Source: Chelativorans sp.
Lineage (GTDB): Bacteria; Pseudomonadota; Alphaproteobacteria; Rhizobiales; Rhizobiaceae
Length of the DNA: 64,000 nucleotides
Assembly (NCBI RefSeq): GCF_031180965.1
Contig: NZ_JAPSLH010000009.1
Coordinates: 81,605 to 145,604, forward strand
Direction: 5' to 3'
Positions 17,714-27,448 of this stretch are shown piece after piece. Each line of letters starts with the position of its first letter. Position 1 is the first letter of the stretch. Position numbers and translations under genes: made by a program. A model generated the notes under the pieces. It worked only from the letters and a program-made list of their open reading frames with translations. It was not told the DNA's origin and made no database searches.

Positions 17714-18451
17714 TCAAGCCGCGGGCAGAGGGCCGAAACGGATCCGGAAGCGGCGGTTCTCGCGCCCCTTCTTCTCGATCTTGCCGATATGGATCTCGCC
17801 CACCTCGCCCGTGCGGGCCACATGCGTGCCGCCGCAAGGCTGGCTGTCGACGGAGGAGTTCTCGCCTATGCAGACCAGCCGTATGCGCCCTGCCCCCGCC
17901 GGCGGTCGCACATTCTTCGACTTCACCAGCGCCGGATTGGCGGCAAGCTCCTCCTCGCTGATCCAGCGGGTGAAGACCGGATGGTCCGCTTGGACCAGTT
18001 CCATGAGCTTCCGCGTGACCTCCTCCTTTGTCCAGCCCGAGTCCGGCACGTCAAAATCGACACGCGAATCCTGCTCGTCCACCGACGCGCCGGTGATTGG
18101 GAAAGGGCAGATGACGCTGAGGAGATGGCAGGCCGTGTGCATGCGCATCAGCCGGTAGCGCCGCTCCCAGTCAATCGCGAGCCCCACCGCTTCGCCCGCT
18201 TGCGGCATCGCCTCACCGGCGGCCGGCAGATGGATGATGTCGTCCTTGGACTCGCCCGTGACCGTAGCGGCGATGGCGGTCCTTGAGCCGTCGGCGCGGA
18301 GGAGATGCCCCGTATCGCCGGGCTGTCCCCCGGATGTGGCATAAAAGATCGTGCGGTCGAGGATAATGCCGCCACGATCATTGACGCCGACAACGGTGGC
18401 TTCAGTAGTCGAGAGATAAGGCTGCTCGCGGAAAAGCGCCTCGGTGCGCAT
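17714..18451 (-). CDS. AlaX-type alanyl-tRNA editing protein
   Basis: A 245-residue free-standing editing domain homologous to the C-terminal part of alanyl-tRNA synthetase. Zinc ligands are in RMHTACHLLS (HxxxH, about residue 106) and QPCGGTHVA (C-x3-H, about residue 208). The N-terminal FYATSGGQPGDTG segment is typical of the longer AlaX-M group. It hydrolyses Ser- or Gly-tRNA(Ala). Two ATGs lie two codons apart (18457 and 18451). GGAG is only two bases from the first but seven bases from the second, so the second is chosen. Confidence 0.92.
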   Translation of the reverse strand: MRTEALFREQPYLSTTEATVVGVNDRGGIILDRTIFYATSGGQPGDTGHLLRADGSRTAIAATVTGESKDDIIHLPAAGEAMPQAGEAVGLAIDWERRYRLMRMHTACHLLSVICPFPITGASVDEQDSRVDFDVPDSGWTKEEVTRKLMELVQADHPVFTRWISEEELAANPALVKSKNVRPPAGAGRIRLVCIGENSSVDSQPCGGTHVARTGEVGEIHIGKIEKKGRENRRFRIRFGPLPAA

Positions 18452-18603
18452 TTGCATTTCTCCAAGTCTGGGTGGACGGGCTGCCGAAAATTGGCCTGAA
18501 ATCGTCAGCGGGCAGTGATATCCTCGTCTGTGCCCTATTGGAACCGATGTGTTTGCCCGTTCGGGTAAGGACGTCTTTCGTGATCCCTTCCGGGAGGGAA
18601 CCT

Positions 18604-19824
18604 ATGCCAAGTCGGAAGCAAATGATAACGCGGAGCCTGGGGGCTATCCTGTTCATGGTGGCCGGCACGACGCTCGCGGCCGCCTGGTCCATCGAGCCGT
18701 CTGATCCCGGCCCCTTCTACGCCATGGACCGGCAGGAGATTTCGGCCACGCCCGGCGATATTCTGCGCATCGAGGATTTTCCCTCTGCGCCGCAGGGCGC
18801 GCGGGCCTGGCGGGTCCTCTATGCCTCCACGGGGCTGAAGGACGAGCCGATCGCCGTTTCCGGCGTCATCGTCGCGCCTGAAGGGGCGGCTCCCGCGGGC
18901 GGGCGGCCTGTCGTGGCCTGGGCGCACGGAACGACCGGGGTCACCAGCCGCTGCGCGCCGTCGTTGCGTTCGGACTTCTTCAAGCATGTCCCGGCGGTGC
19001 AGCAGTTTCTGGAGCGCGGTTATGTCGTCGCTGCAAGCGACTATCCGGGTCTCGGCACGCCCTCTCCCCACCCCTACCTGGTCGGTGTCAGCGAGGCGCG
19101 CGCGGTGCTTGATTCCGTGCGCGCCGCGGCGCATGTCGAGGGAGTCGGAGCTTCCAGCGAGTTCGCGGTCTGGGGGCATTCGCAGGGCGGTCATGCGGCG
19201 CTCTTCACCGGCCAGCTTGCCGCTTCCTATGCTCCCGACCTGAAACTTGTGGGCGTGGCCGCGGCTGCGCCGGCAAGCGATCTTGCAGCCCTCCTGCATG
19301 ACGATCTTTCCAGCAGGGCAGGCAAGATATTCACCGGTCTTGCCATATGGTCATGGAACAAGGTCTTCGAAGCCCCCCTCGCCCCCCTGCTCGATCCGCC
19401 GGCAATCGCTGCGCTCGATCGGATCGCGGCCGATTGCATGGAGGGGTCCATCCAGGGCCTGGTGCTGCTGGAGCGGGAAACGAGCATCGAAGATGATTTT
19501 CTCAAGCAGGACCTTACCGAGGTCGAGCCTTGGAAGACGATTCTGGTTGAGAACATGCCCGACAGCGGCAATCTGGGTGGGCCGCTCTTCATTGCGCAGG
19601 GAACGGCCGATCCAATCGTCTTGCCGCGGGTGACGCGCGCATTCGCCGAAGCCGCCTGCCGCAGCGGGACCCCGGTGCGCCTCCATCCCGGCCCGGGGCT
19701 GGATCATATGGGCATTCTCAACGAGAGCGGAGCTGCCGTCGACTGGATTGTCGACCGCTTCGCAGGCCTCCCGCCGCCCAGCGATTGCGGCGACCTGCCG
19801 TCGCTTACAGCTTCACCGGGATGA
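18604..19824 (+). CDS. Secreted alpha/beta-hydrolase (LIP-type lipase/esterase)
   Basis: A 406-residue exported hydrolase with an N-terminal signal peptide (about residues 1-24, SLGAILFMVAGTTLAAA). The nucleophile elbow is GHSQGG near residue 198. The likely acid is in GTADPI (about residue 338) and the His in GLDHMG (about residue 364). The N-terminal VVAWAHGTTG and the overall layout match the secretory lipase family (PF03583), which also occurs in bacteria. GGGAGGGA four bases before ATG 18604 decides the start. Its stop lies only seven bases from the stop of the convergent cysteine synthase gene. Confidence 0.82.
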   Translation: MPSRKQMITRSLGAILFMVAGTTLAAAWSIEPSDPGPFYAMDRQEISATPGDILRIEDFPSAPQGARAWRVLYASTGLKDEPIAVSGVIVAPEGAAPAGGRPVVAWAHGTTGVTSRCAPSLRSDFFKHVPAVQQFLERGYVVAASDYPGLGTPSPHPYLVGVSEARAVLDSVRAAAHVEGVGASSEFAVWGHSQGGHAALFTGQLAASYAPDLKLVGVAAAAPASDLAALLHDDLSSRAGKIFTGLAIWSWNKVFEAPLAPLLDPPAIAALDRIAADCMEGSIQGLVLLERETSIEDDFLKQDLTEVEPWKTILVENMPDSGNLGGPLFIAQGTADPIVLPRVTRAFAEAACRSGTPVRLHPGPGLDHMGILNESGAAVDWIVDRFAGLPPPSDCGDLPSLTASPG

Positions 19825-19830
19825 CCGACC

Positions 19831-20871
19831 TCAGCTTGCGAGCACCGGCTCGAAGGGGACGGAGATGCTCGGCGTCGCCTCCATCCATGCCGGCACGGGC
19901 AAGTTCTTTTCGCGCAGGAAGGCGGGATTGAAGAGCTTTGACTGGTAGCGGGTACCGTAGTCGGCAAGGATCGTCACGATCGTGTGCCCGGGCCCCATCT
20001 CCCTGGCCATGCGGATCGCGCCGGCGATGTTGATGCCCGTAGAGCCGCCGAGGCAGAGCCCCTCCTCCTCTACGAGGGCGAAGATGAGCGGCAGCGCCTC
20101 TTCGTCTGGAATCTGGTAGGAGAAGTCCGGCCGGAAACCTTCGAGATTGGCGGTCACCCGCCCCTGCCCAATGCCCTCGGTGATCGAGCTTCCCTCCGCC
20201 TTCAGCTCGCCGCCCGTATAGTAGCTGAAGAGCGCCGCGCCGAGCGGATCGGCAAGGGCGACCTTCACACCCGCATTCTTCGCGCGCAGTCCCTCGGCAA
20301 CGCCCGCAAGCGTGCCGCCGGTACCGACGGCCGAGACAAAGCCGTCCACTTTGCCTTCGGTCTGGCGCCAGATCTCTTCCGCCGTCGTGCGGATATGCCC
20401 TTCGCGGTTTGCCACATTGTCGAACTGGTTTGCCCAGATCGCGCCATTCGGCTCCGTGCGTGCAAGCTGTTCGGCGAGCCGGCCCGACACTTTCACATAG
20501 TTGTTCGGGTTCTTGTATGGCACCGCGGGCACCTCGATCAGCTCGGCCCCGAGCAGACGCAGCGCGTCCTTCTTCTCCTGACTCTGCGTCTCCGGAATGA
20601 CGATAACGGTACGGTAGCCCAGCGCCTTGGCAACGAGGGTAAGCCCGATCCCGGTATTGCCCGCCGTTCCCTCCACGATCACGCCCCCGGGCCGCAGGAG
20701 GCCCTTCTTCTCGGCGTCGCGGATGATGAAAAGCCCCGCCCTGTCCTTCACCGACTGGCCGGGATTCATGAATTCGGCCTTGCCGTAGATCTCGCAGCCG
20801 GTCTCCTCGGAGGCGCGCCTCAGGCGTATGAGCGGCGTATTGCCGATGGTTTCGATGACGGATTGATGCAT
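19831..20871 (-). CDS. cysK: Cysteine synthase A
   Basis: A 346-residue PLP enzyme that makes L-cysteine from O-acetylserine and sulfide. The PLP lysine is in NPGQSVKDRA (about residue 44), the phosphate loop is GTGGTLAG, and the substrate loop is EGTAGNTGIG. The protein is about 20-30 residues longer than E. coli CysK because of a C-terminal extension (PAFLREKNLPVPAWME...). Such longer forms are common in rhizobia. Start 20871 is supported by GAGG seven bases upstream. The frame stays open a long way upstream of this start, but that part is in the wrong frame of the transporter gene and is not coding. Confidence 0.93.
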   Translation of the reverse strand: MHQSVIETIGNTPLIRLRRASEETGCEIYGKAEFMNPGQSVKDRAGLFIIRDAEKKGLLRPGGVIVEGTAGNTGIGLTLVAKALGYRTVIVIPETQSQEKKDALRLLGAELIEVPAVPYKNPNNYVKVSGRLAEQLARTEPNGAIWANQFDNVANREGHIRTTAEEIWRQTEGKVDGFVSAVGTGGTLAGVAEGLRAKNAGVKVALADPLGAALFSYYTGGELKAEGSSITEGIGQGRVTANLEGFRPDFSYQIPDEEALPLIFALVEEEGLCLGGSTGINIAGAIRMAREMGPGHTIVTILADYGTRYQSKLFNPAFLREKNLPVPAWMEATPSISVPFEPVLAS

Positions 20872-21011
20872 TGCGGATCCTCGCTTCTGGCCGAAACTAG
20901 AAATCGGAGCCAGTGTGCGCAAGGCGGGATTTTCCGGCGCCTTGCCTAGTGCTGGTATAGGATTCAGCTGAAGCCCCGAAATGAAGATGCGTTTCCTTTC
21001 CGCCGGAAGGA

Positions 21012-22232
21012 TCAGCGGCGGGCGATCTCGGCCAGAGGCCCCCGTTCGGGGCGCGCATCGCGGGACCAGAGATAGACCGCAAGCGCCAGTGCCAGCGCGG
21101 ACGCATAGAAGATGAAGAGCGCGCGATATGCGGCTGCGGGCTCGCCCGGCACATTCGCCGCCACCACGATCCAACCGGCCGCGAACTGCATCAGCCCAAC
21201 GCCGCCGATCGCGAAAAAGTTGAGCAAGGTCACCCCCCGCCCCGTCAGATGCGGCGGCAGGAAGGCACGTCCATGAGCGATCATCAGGCCGAAGCCGCCG
21301 CCGAAAATGCCGACAAGGACGAGCGCGATCGTGATGTTGCCGATGCCGGCAAGCGGAAAGGCCGCCAGCCAGGCAAGGGCGCAAAGACTGAGGAAATTGC
21401 CCGCCAACGCCACCCATTTGCGCGTCCCGAAAAGCGTGTCGAGCGGACCGTAGATGAAGGACCCGGCCGCCATGGCAAGGGCCATGAACAGCGTGACCTG
21501 CCCGATCACGAGCGCGTCCGCGCCATGGACCTCGGCGAGATATGGCCCGGCCCAAAGGCCGCGAATCCCGGCGGCGGCTGCATAGGTCAATGCGGTCAGC
21601 GGGAGGATCGGCCAAAGGAGGGGAATCTTCAGAAGCTCCAGATAGCCGGACAGCCCCGAATTTCCGGCTGTGCCCTCTTCCGTCGCGGGGTCGCGCACGA
21701 AAAAGAAGATGGCCGCCGCGACCGCCAGCGTCACCAGACCCAGGCCCAGCATCACGCCGCGCCACCCGAAGGCCTCCGCGGCGGCGGCGAGTGGCGAAGC
21801 GCCTATCACATTGCCCATGGTGCCGATCCCGATGAGGGTGGAGCTCAGCGTGGCAAACCGGGCGGGCGAGAAGGATTTCGCGAAGATGAAGAGCGAGGCC
21901 ATTAGCACCGGCGAGCAGCCGATGCCGATCAGGGCCATGGCGGCAATGATCATGCCGGGAGAAAACGCCAACGCGAAAAGGAGCGAGCCGCCCCCCGCGC
22001 CGAAGGCAAGAAGCAGCGAAGCCGTGCGCTTTGGTCCATAGCGGTCGAGCGATACGCCCACGGCGAACTGCATGAGTGCGAAGACAATGAACCAGGTGCC
22101 GGAGGCGACCGAAAGGTCGGCCTTGGTGGCGCCGAGCTCATCGGTCAGCACCGGCGTCAGCACGGCGAGGAAGGAGCGATAGAATTGCGAAAGGATATAG
22201 GCGGCCGCCAAAGCGGCAATGCCGGCTGTCAA
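21012..22232 (-). CDS. Major facilitator superfamily transporter
   Basis: A 406-residue protein with 12 predicted membrane segments. The cytoplasmic loop 2-3 motif is present as DRYGPKRTA, and RDPATEE marks the central loop. It is a sugar- or organic-acid-type MFS carrier of unknown substrate. A TTG at 22232 is chosen as start because GGGAGGGG lies five bases upstream, whereas an upstream GTG at 22259 has no such site. It is on the same strand as cysK but 140 bases away. Confidence 0.82.
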   Translation of the reverse strand: MTAGIAALAAAYILSQFYRSFLAVLTPVLTDELGATKADLSVASGTWFIVFALMQFAVGVSLDRYGPKRTASLLLAFGAGGGSLLFALAFSPGMIIAAMALIGIGCSPVLMASLFIFAKSFSPARFATLSSTLIGIGTMGNVIGASPLAAAAEAFGWRGVMLGLGLVTLAVAAAIFFFVRDPATEEGTAGNSGLSGYLELLKIPLLWPILPLTALTYAAAAGIRGLWAGPYLAEVHGADALVIGQVTLFMALAMAAGSFIYGPLDTLFGTRKWVALAGNFLSLCALAWLAAFPLAGIGNITIALVLVGIFGGGFGLMIAHGRAFLPPHLTGRGVTLLNFFAIGGVGLMQFAAGWIVVAANVPGEPAAAYRALFIFYASALALALAVYLWSRDARPERGPLAEIARR

Positions 22233-22349
22233 TGCTTCCCCTCCCGACCTGGCACGCACCTTGGCTCGTGCGTAACGCAGACGAGAAGCGGAGGCAATCG
22301 TCAGGGCGTGAGCCAGCCGTCCAGCACGGGAACGGCGGCGTAGAAGAGT

Positions 22350-22374
22350 CGGCGCCCGCTTTTGGCGAGCGCCG
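22350..22374 (-). terminator. Hairpin downstream of the DEAD-box helicase gene
   Basis: On the minus strand CGGCGCTCGC and GCGGGCGCCG form a 10-bp stem with one G-T wobble and a 5-base loop, ten bases past the helicase stop. It has no U-run, so it may act as a Rho-assisted stop or an mRNA 3'-end protector. Confidence 0.45.
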
Positions 22375-22384
22375 GGATTTCCGA

Positions 22385-23767
22385 CTAGGCCGCGCGCGAG
22401 CGGAAGGAGCCGGTCTTCGGCCCGCCCCGCCTGTTGCGCTTGCGGCGCGGCGGCTTGAAGCCGGTCCGCTCATGCTCGGCATTCCTGCCGCCATTGTCGC
22501 GCGGTCTGTCCGGACGTTCCGCGCGGAGCTGACGCTCGCCGCGGTCGTTTGCCGGCAAGGGCGTGACATTGCGGTGCACCGGGTCTGCCTCGCGCGTGAC
22601 GTCGCGTGCAATCGGCAGGCGCGCACGGATCACGCGCTCCACCTGCCGCAGCTTGCTTGCCTCGCTCGGGTCGCAGAGCGTGATGGCCTCGCCATCGGCG
22701 CCGTTGCGGCCCGTGCGGCCGATACGGTGGACATAGCTCTCCGCCTCGTCCGGCAGATCGAAGTTCACCACATGGCTGATGCCCGGCACGTCGATGCCGC
22801 GGGCGGCGATGTCGGTTGCAACCAAAATGCGCACGGCGCCTTCGCGGAAGTCGTTCAGAGCACGCTGGCGCGCATTCTGCGATTTGTTGCCATGGATGAC
22901 GGCGGCCTCGAAGCCGTCGCGGGCGAGGTCCTTGGTTACGCGGTCCGCGCCATGTTTGGTGCGGGCGAAGACGATGACCTGGCGCATCTTCTCGTCGGCC
23001 AGCATTTCTGCCAGCACGGTGCGCTTCTGCTTGGTACGGGCCATTACGACGCTCTGCCGGATTTCCGCCGCAGTGGTGCCCTGCGGGGCCACCTCGACGC
23101 GGACGGGATCGCGCATCAGGGTTGCCGCCAGTTGCTCGATCTCCTTCGGCATGGTGGCCGAGAAGAGCGCTGTCTGGCGCGCCGGATGCGTCGCCTTGGC
23201 GATGCGGCGGACATCGTTGATGAAGCCCATGTCGAGCATGCGGTCCGCCTCGTCGAGCACGAGCCAGGTCGTTTCCGAAAGGACCACGTCCCCTTCGCGC
23301 ACCAGGTCGGTCAGCCGCCCAGGCGTGGCGATCAGCACATCGACGCCGGGCGCCATGCGCTTGACCTGGCTGTGGCGCGAGACGCCGCCAAGCACCAGCG
23401 CCGTCGAGATATGCGCGCCCTTGGCAAGGTCGCGCACCACCTTCTCGATCTGCACCGCCAGCTCGCGGGTCGGCACCAGGACCAGCGCCCGCGCCGTGCG
23501 CGGACGGCGCTTGTTGCCGAGACCGGTGATCTTCGACAGGATCGGCAGCGCAAAGGCGGCCGTCTTGCCGGAGCCGGTCTGGGCTACGCCCAGGATATCG
23601 CGGCCGGCGAGGAAGGGCGGAATTGCGTGTTGCTGGATCGGTTTGGGTTCCGACATGCCAGCGGCAAGAGCCGCCGTCAAAAGCGTGCCGGTGATTCCGA
23701 GGTGGGCGAAGCCTTCCGGCTTCGCAATATTGTCATTGGTCAATCTTTTTCTCTCTCCGCTGCCCAT
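22385..23767 (-). CDS. DEAD-box ATP-dependent RNA helicase (RhlE-like)
   Basis: About 460 residues. All core motifs are visible: the Q-motif region EPKPIQQHAIP, AQTGSGKT (I), PTRELA (Ia), ATPGRL (Ib), DEAD (II), SATM (III), VIFARTK (IV), ARGIDVPG (V) and HRIGRTGR (VI). The C-terminal 75 residues are basic and Arg/Gly/Pro-rich (PPRRKRNRRGG), an RNA-binding tail typical of the RhlE group. It remodels RNA in the cytoplasm, perhaps in ribosome assembly or cold response. The start is not certain: ATG 23767 has no clear ribosome-binding site, and a TTG eight codons later (23743) has GGAGAG upstream. The 279 bases before it hold no gene and may include a long leader. Confidence 0.92.
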   Translation of the reverse strand: MGSGERKRLTNDNIAKPEGFAHLGITGTLLTAALAAGMSEPKPIQQHAIPPFLAGRDILGVAQTGSGKTAAFALPILSKITGLGNKRRPRTARALVLVPTRELAVQIEKVVRDLAKGAHISTALVLGGVSRHSQVKRMAPGVDVLIATPGRLTDLVREGDVVLSETTWLVLDEADRMLDMGFINDVRRIAKATHPARQTALFSATMPKEIEQLAATLMRDPVRVEVAPQGTTAAEIRQSVVMARTKQKRTVLAEMLADEKMRQVIVFARTKHGADRVTKDLARDGFEAAVIHGNKSQNARQRALNDFREGAVRILVATDIAARGIDVPGISHVVNFDLPDEAESYVHRIGRTGRNGADGEAITLCDPSEASKLRQVERVIRARLPIARDVTREADPVHRNVTPLPANDRGERQLRAERPDRPRDNGGRNAEHERTGFKPPRRKRNRRGGPKTGSFRSRAA

Positions 23768-24046
23768 CGGCAGCGCAAATTTGATACGGCGGGGCGCAAC
23801 CCGCCGGACTATGTTTTTGATGAACGACAAGGCGGCGGAGCTTGTCCGCGCGGCTGCGCTGTCGCGCCCGAAGATTTCGCCCCGGGGCTTTCCCGCCAAC
23901 GGTCCTTGGAGAACAGGAGGAGGAGCAGACGCAACCAGTCTCATGGAGAAAGCCGGATACCCGGCCCATGCGCCTATGGGCCTCATATGGGCCATCAGAG
24001 GCCAAAGCGCAACTGAAATCTGTGTGCGCTGCGAAATGAACCGGCT

Positions 24047-24595
24047 TCAGCCGATCGGGATCGCGTCGGCCATATCCCGGAGCGCCAGCATCGTGCGCCA
24101 GTTGCGCGCCGTCATGGCTACCTTCAGCGTCGGCTCGATCTTCGGCGCGAAGAGGGAACGGCCCATGCCGTCGGGCGTGTGCAGGTAAAGCGTCCTGCCC
24201 TTGACGGTGAAGCGCTCCGTGCTCCTCGCCTTCGCATCGAGGGCAGCGATGAGGTCCGGCTCGGGCGCGCGCTCGAGGGTGAAGACATGCAGTTTCGTCG
24301 GCTCGTCCACCACCTCGGGATAGGGATTCTCCGCGATCATCTCCGCCCACTCGGCCCGGCTGCGCACGAGCACGCTCTTGCCGAAATCCATCTTCTCCTT
24401 CACCGCCGCCGCCACGCCGCGGGCGACCTCGTCGGCCGAAAGCGAGGAGGACAGCACGGCATTGCCGCTGTTGATATACGTCGAGACATTGTTGAACCCC
24501 GCCTCGGCCAGAACCTCGCGCAAGCGCTTGACCGGGAGCTGCGTGGCGCCCCCAACGCCGCGGAAGAGCACGATATAGGCCGTTTCCCTACTCAT
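24047..24595 (-). CDS. DUF1697 family protein
   Basis: A 182-residue soluble protein. The N-terminus YIVLFRGVGGATQLPVKRL with LREVLAEAGFNNVSTYINSGN is the DUF1697 signature (normally ALLRGINVGG ... SYIQSGN), and the end carries TARNWRT. The family is widespread and of unknown function. The ATG overlaps the stop of the threonine dehydratase gene by four bases (ATGA), so it is coupled to ilvA. The link to amino-acid metabolism is positional only. Confidence 0.82.
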   Translation of the reverse strand: MSRETAYIVLFRGVGGATQLPVKRLREVLAEAGFNNVSTYINSGNAVLSSSLSADEVARGVAAAVKEKMDFGKSVLVRSRAEWAEMIAENPYPEVVDEPTKLHVFTLERAPEPDLIAALDAKARSTERFTVKGRTLYLHTPDGMGRSLFAPKIEPTLKVAMTARNWRTMLALRDMADAIPIG

Positions 24596-25848
24596 ATCAG
24601 AAGGTTCGCGATGGTTTCGTCGTCGGTGATGTCCTGATAGGCCCAGCCGGCCTGGTCGAAGCGCCGCTTCAGGAATGTGAAGTTGCGCGGATCCTTCGTC
24701 TCGAGCCCGATCAGCACCGAGCCGAAATTGCGCGCCGACTTTTTCAGATACTCGAAACGGGTGATGTCGTCTTCGGGTCCGAGAAGTTCAAGGAAATCGC
24801 GCAGCGCTCCGGGCCGCTGCGGAAAGCGAAAGATGAAATACTTTTTCAGCCCCTCGAAACGCAAGGCGCGCTCCTTTACATCCGGCAGCCGCTCGAAGTC
24901 GAAATTGCCGCCTGAGACGATGGCGACCACAGTGCGGCCCCTGATCTCCCGGCGCGGGAAGTCCTTGAGCGCGTCAATCGCGAGCGCGCCCGCCGGCTCA
25001 AGCACGACGCCTTCCACATTGAGCATCTCGATCATTGTGGCGCAAAGCCTGTTTTCCGGAACGAGACGAACGTCTTGCGGTGAAAAGCTCTTCAGTCTCT
25101 TGAAGGGCTCTCGGCCGATTTCGGCCACCGCTGCGCCATCCACGAAATTGTCGACCTGCGGCAGCTTCACCCTCTTGCCCGCGGCGAGGCTGCGTTGGAG
25201 GCTCGGCGCGCCGGCGGGTTCCGCGAAGGCGAAATGCGCATTGATGCCTTTCTCCTGCAGGAACCAGGTAATGCCGGCGGAGAGCCCGCCGCCGCCGACC
25301 GGCAGGATAACGAGCGCGTCCTCCAGTTCCTCGCCGATTTGCGTGGAGAGTTCCTGGGCCACCGTCGCCTGCCCCTCGATGATGTCGGCGTGATCGAAGG
25401 GCGAGACCATCAGCGCCCCGCTTCTTTCGGCAAATTCCGCGGCGGCAGCGTAGCAGTCATCGAAAAAGTCTCCGATGAGTCTCACCTCGACCCATTCGCC
25501 GCCGAAGAGCCTCGTCTTGTCGATCTTCTGCTGCGGCGTGGTGACGGGCATGAAGACCACGCCCTTGCGCGAAAAATGGCGGCAGACGAAGGCGAAGCCC
25601 TGCGCATGATTGCCGGCCGAGGCGCATACGAATGCCTCCAGACCCGGCTCCGCCGCGATGGCCTTGCGCATGAAATTGAAGGCGCCGCGCAGCTTGTAGG
25701 AGCGCACGGGCGTCAGATCCTCGCGCTTCAGGAAAATCCGTGCGCCGGTCTTCTTGGAAAGGTAGTCGTTATGCTGCAGCGGCGTCTCGGGAAAGAGGGC
25801 GCGCAAGGCCTCGGCCGCCTGCCCGACCCGCTCGACGAACGCGCTCAT
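24592..25848 (-). CDS. ilvA: Threonine ammonia-lyase (threonine dehydratase)
   Basis: A 418-residue PLP enzyme that converts threonine to 2-oxobutanoate for isoleucine synthesis. The PLP lysine is in SYKLRGA, the phosphate loop is PVGGGGLSAG, and a single C-terminal ACT-like regulatory domain (YFIFRFPQRPGALRDFLEL) is present, as in the shorter IlvA form with one ACT-like module. GGAGAAGGAT before ATG 25848 supports the start. A DUF1697 gene overlaps its 3' end, and a potassium transporter gene diverges 127 bases upstream. Confidence 0.92.
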   Translation of the reverse strand: MSAFVERVGQAAEALRALFPETPLQHNDYLSKKTGARIFLKREDLTPVRSYKLRGAFNFMRKAIAAEPGLEAFVCASAGNHAQGFAFVCRHFSRKGVVFMPVTTPQQKIDKTRLFGGEWVEVRLIGDFFDDCYAAAAEFAERSGALMVSPFDHADIIEGQATVAQELSTQIGEELEDALVILPVGGGGLSAGITWFLQEKGINAHFAFAEPAGAPSLQRSLAAGKRVKLPQVDNFVDGAAVAEIGREPFKRLKSFSPQDVRLVPENRLCATMIEMLNVEGVVLEPAGALAIDALKDFPRREIRGRTVVAIVSGGNFDFERLPDVKERALRFEGLKKYFIFRFPQRPGALRDFLELLGPEDDITRFEYLKKSARNFGSVLIGLETKDPRNFTFLKRRFDQAGWAYQDITDDETIANLLI

Positions 25849-25975
25849 ATCCTTCTCCTTTCGCCAGGCAAGCTGCCTCCCATCCGCGTGGCGTTCCGGT
25901 GCTATTGCATATTGCCTCCTCGGAAGCCACTGTCGGCCACTTTTGCACGCCGCGCGAGAGGAGGAGATTCGACCG

Positions 25976-27433
25976 GTGCAATATCTTGCGGTCCGCGCGG
26001 CCATTCACATCGCAGCCGTCCTGGCGATCCAACTCTCGGCGGCAATGCTCATTCCGGCGGCAGTTGATCTTTACTACGGACATGACGACTGGCCGGTCTT
26101 CGCCATCTCAGCCTTCTTCACGGGCGGGCTGGCGCTGGCGGTCGCGATGGCGACCCAAGGTCGCGCGCCCGCGATATCATCCCGCTTCGGCTTCCTCGTC
26201 GTGAACCTGTTGTGGGTCACCGCGTGGATGGTCGGCGCGGTGCCGCTGCTGGCGTCCTCGCTGCGCCTGGACCTTGCCGAGATCGCCTTCGAGGCAGCCT
26301 CGGCCATCACCGCCACCGGGGGTACGGTCATCGTCGGGCTCGACGATCTGGCGCCCGGCGTGCTGCTGTGGCGCTCGATCCTGCAATGGATCGGAGGACT
26401 CGGCGTGATCGCAATGGGACTCTTCATTCTGCCTTTCCTCAATATCGGCGGCTTCTCCTACTTGCGGCTGGAATCCACGGACATTTCGGAAAGGCCCTTC
26501 GACCGCTTCTCCACCTTCAGCATCGGCCTGTTCAGCATCTACGGGGCACTCACGCTTGCCTGCTGCATCGCCTATATGCTCGCCGGCATGCCGCCTTTCG
26601 ACGCGCTCAATCACGCGCTGACGACCATCTCCACCGCCGGCTTCTCCACCCACGATGCGTCAATGGGATTTTACGCCGATAACCCCGCCGTCCTTTGGGT
26701 GGGTACGGTCTTCATGTTCATCGGCGCCCTGCCCTTTTCGATTCTCATCCTCTTCGTAGTGCGCGGGCGGCTCGACGCCATCCGCGATCCGCAGATCCGG
26801 GTCTTCGCCGGCTATGTTCTTGTCTTCGTGTTGGCGGTGGCGATCTATCTGCGCATCGTGCAAGGCTGGCCATTCCTCGACGCGCTCACGCACGCCGCCT
26901 TCAATTTTGTCTCGATCATCACCACCACCGGCTATGTGAGCGACGACTACGGCCTCTGGGGACCGTTCGTGGTCGCCGCCGCCTTCATCGCCACCTTTCT
27001 CGGCGGCTGTTCGGGTTCGACGACCGGCGGTATCAAGGCATACCGCTTTCTGATCCTGTTCGAACTGATGGCGAACGGCCTGAGGCGGCTCGTCTATCCC
27101 AGTATGGTCCTGCCGGTCCGCTACGGCGATCGGCCGGTTGAGGACGACCTGCAGCGCGCGGTCGTGCTTTATATTTCCTCGCTGGTCGTGATCTGGGCCA
27201 TCGTCACCATGCTCCTCGCAGCAAGCGGCCTTGACCTGGTGACGGCGGCAAGCGGCTCTGCGGCCTCGCTCACCAATGTGGGCCCGGGGCTTGGACCGAT
27301 CGTCGGGCCGGCCGGTACTTTCGCGCCCCTGCCCGATTTCGCCAAGTGGGTGCTGGCACTTGCCATGCTCCTCGGCCGGCTGGAAATCCTCACCGTATTG
27401 GTGATCTTCACGCCACTCTTCTGGCGCCGGTAG
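25976..27433 (+). CDS. trkH: TrkH-family potassium uptake membrane subunit
   Basis: A 485-residue integral membrane protein with four pore-loop repeats. The selectivity-filter positions are AITATGGTVI, TISTAGFST, SIITTTGYVS and SLTNVGPGLG, each with the key Gly, and CSGSTTGGIK marks the conserved segment near the third repeat. It forms the K+ channel-like subunit and normally works with cytoplasmic TrkA, which is not in this window. A GTG at 25976 is chosen as start because GAGGAG precedes it by nine bases; a TTG 11 codons upstream is the alternative. The gene converges on adenine deaminase with 15 bases between the stops. Confidence 0.92.
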   Translation: MQYLAVRAAIHIAAVLAIQLSAAMLIPAAVDLYYGHDDWPVFAISAFFTGGLALAVAMATQGRAPAISSRFGFLVVNLLWVTAWMVGAVPLLASSLRLDLAEIAFEAASAITATGGTVIVGLDDLAPGVLLWRSILQWIGGLGVIAMGLFILPFLNIGGFSYLRLESTDISERPFDRFSTFSIGLFSIYGALTLACCIAYMLAGMPPFDALNHALTTISTAGFSTHDASMGFYADNPAVLWVGTVFMFIGALPFSILILFVVRGRLDAIRDPQIRVFAGYVLVFVLAVAIYLRIVQGWPFLDALTHAAFNFVSIITTTGYVSDDYGLWGPFVVAAAFIATFLGGCSGSTTGGIKAYRFLILFELMANGLRRLVYPSMVLPVRYGDRPVEDDLQRAVVLYISSLVVIWAIVTMLLAASGLDLVTAASGSAASLTNVGPGLGPIVGPAGTFAPLPDFAKWVLALAMLLGRLEILTVLVIFTPLFWRR

Positions 27434-27448
27434 GAATCCGGAGGCGGC

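Noticed and set aside
20872..21765. An in-frame extension of cysteine synthase into the transporter gene
   Set aside because: Cysteine synthase begins with MHQSVIETIGNTPL at 20871 as usual. The extra part is an out-of-frame reading of the MFS gene.
22232..24016. A 594-codon open frame antisense to the DEAD-box helicase
   Set aside because: All helicase motifs are on the other strand, and this frame has no plausible start or domain.
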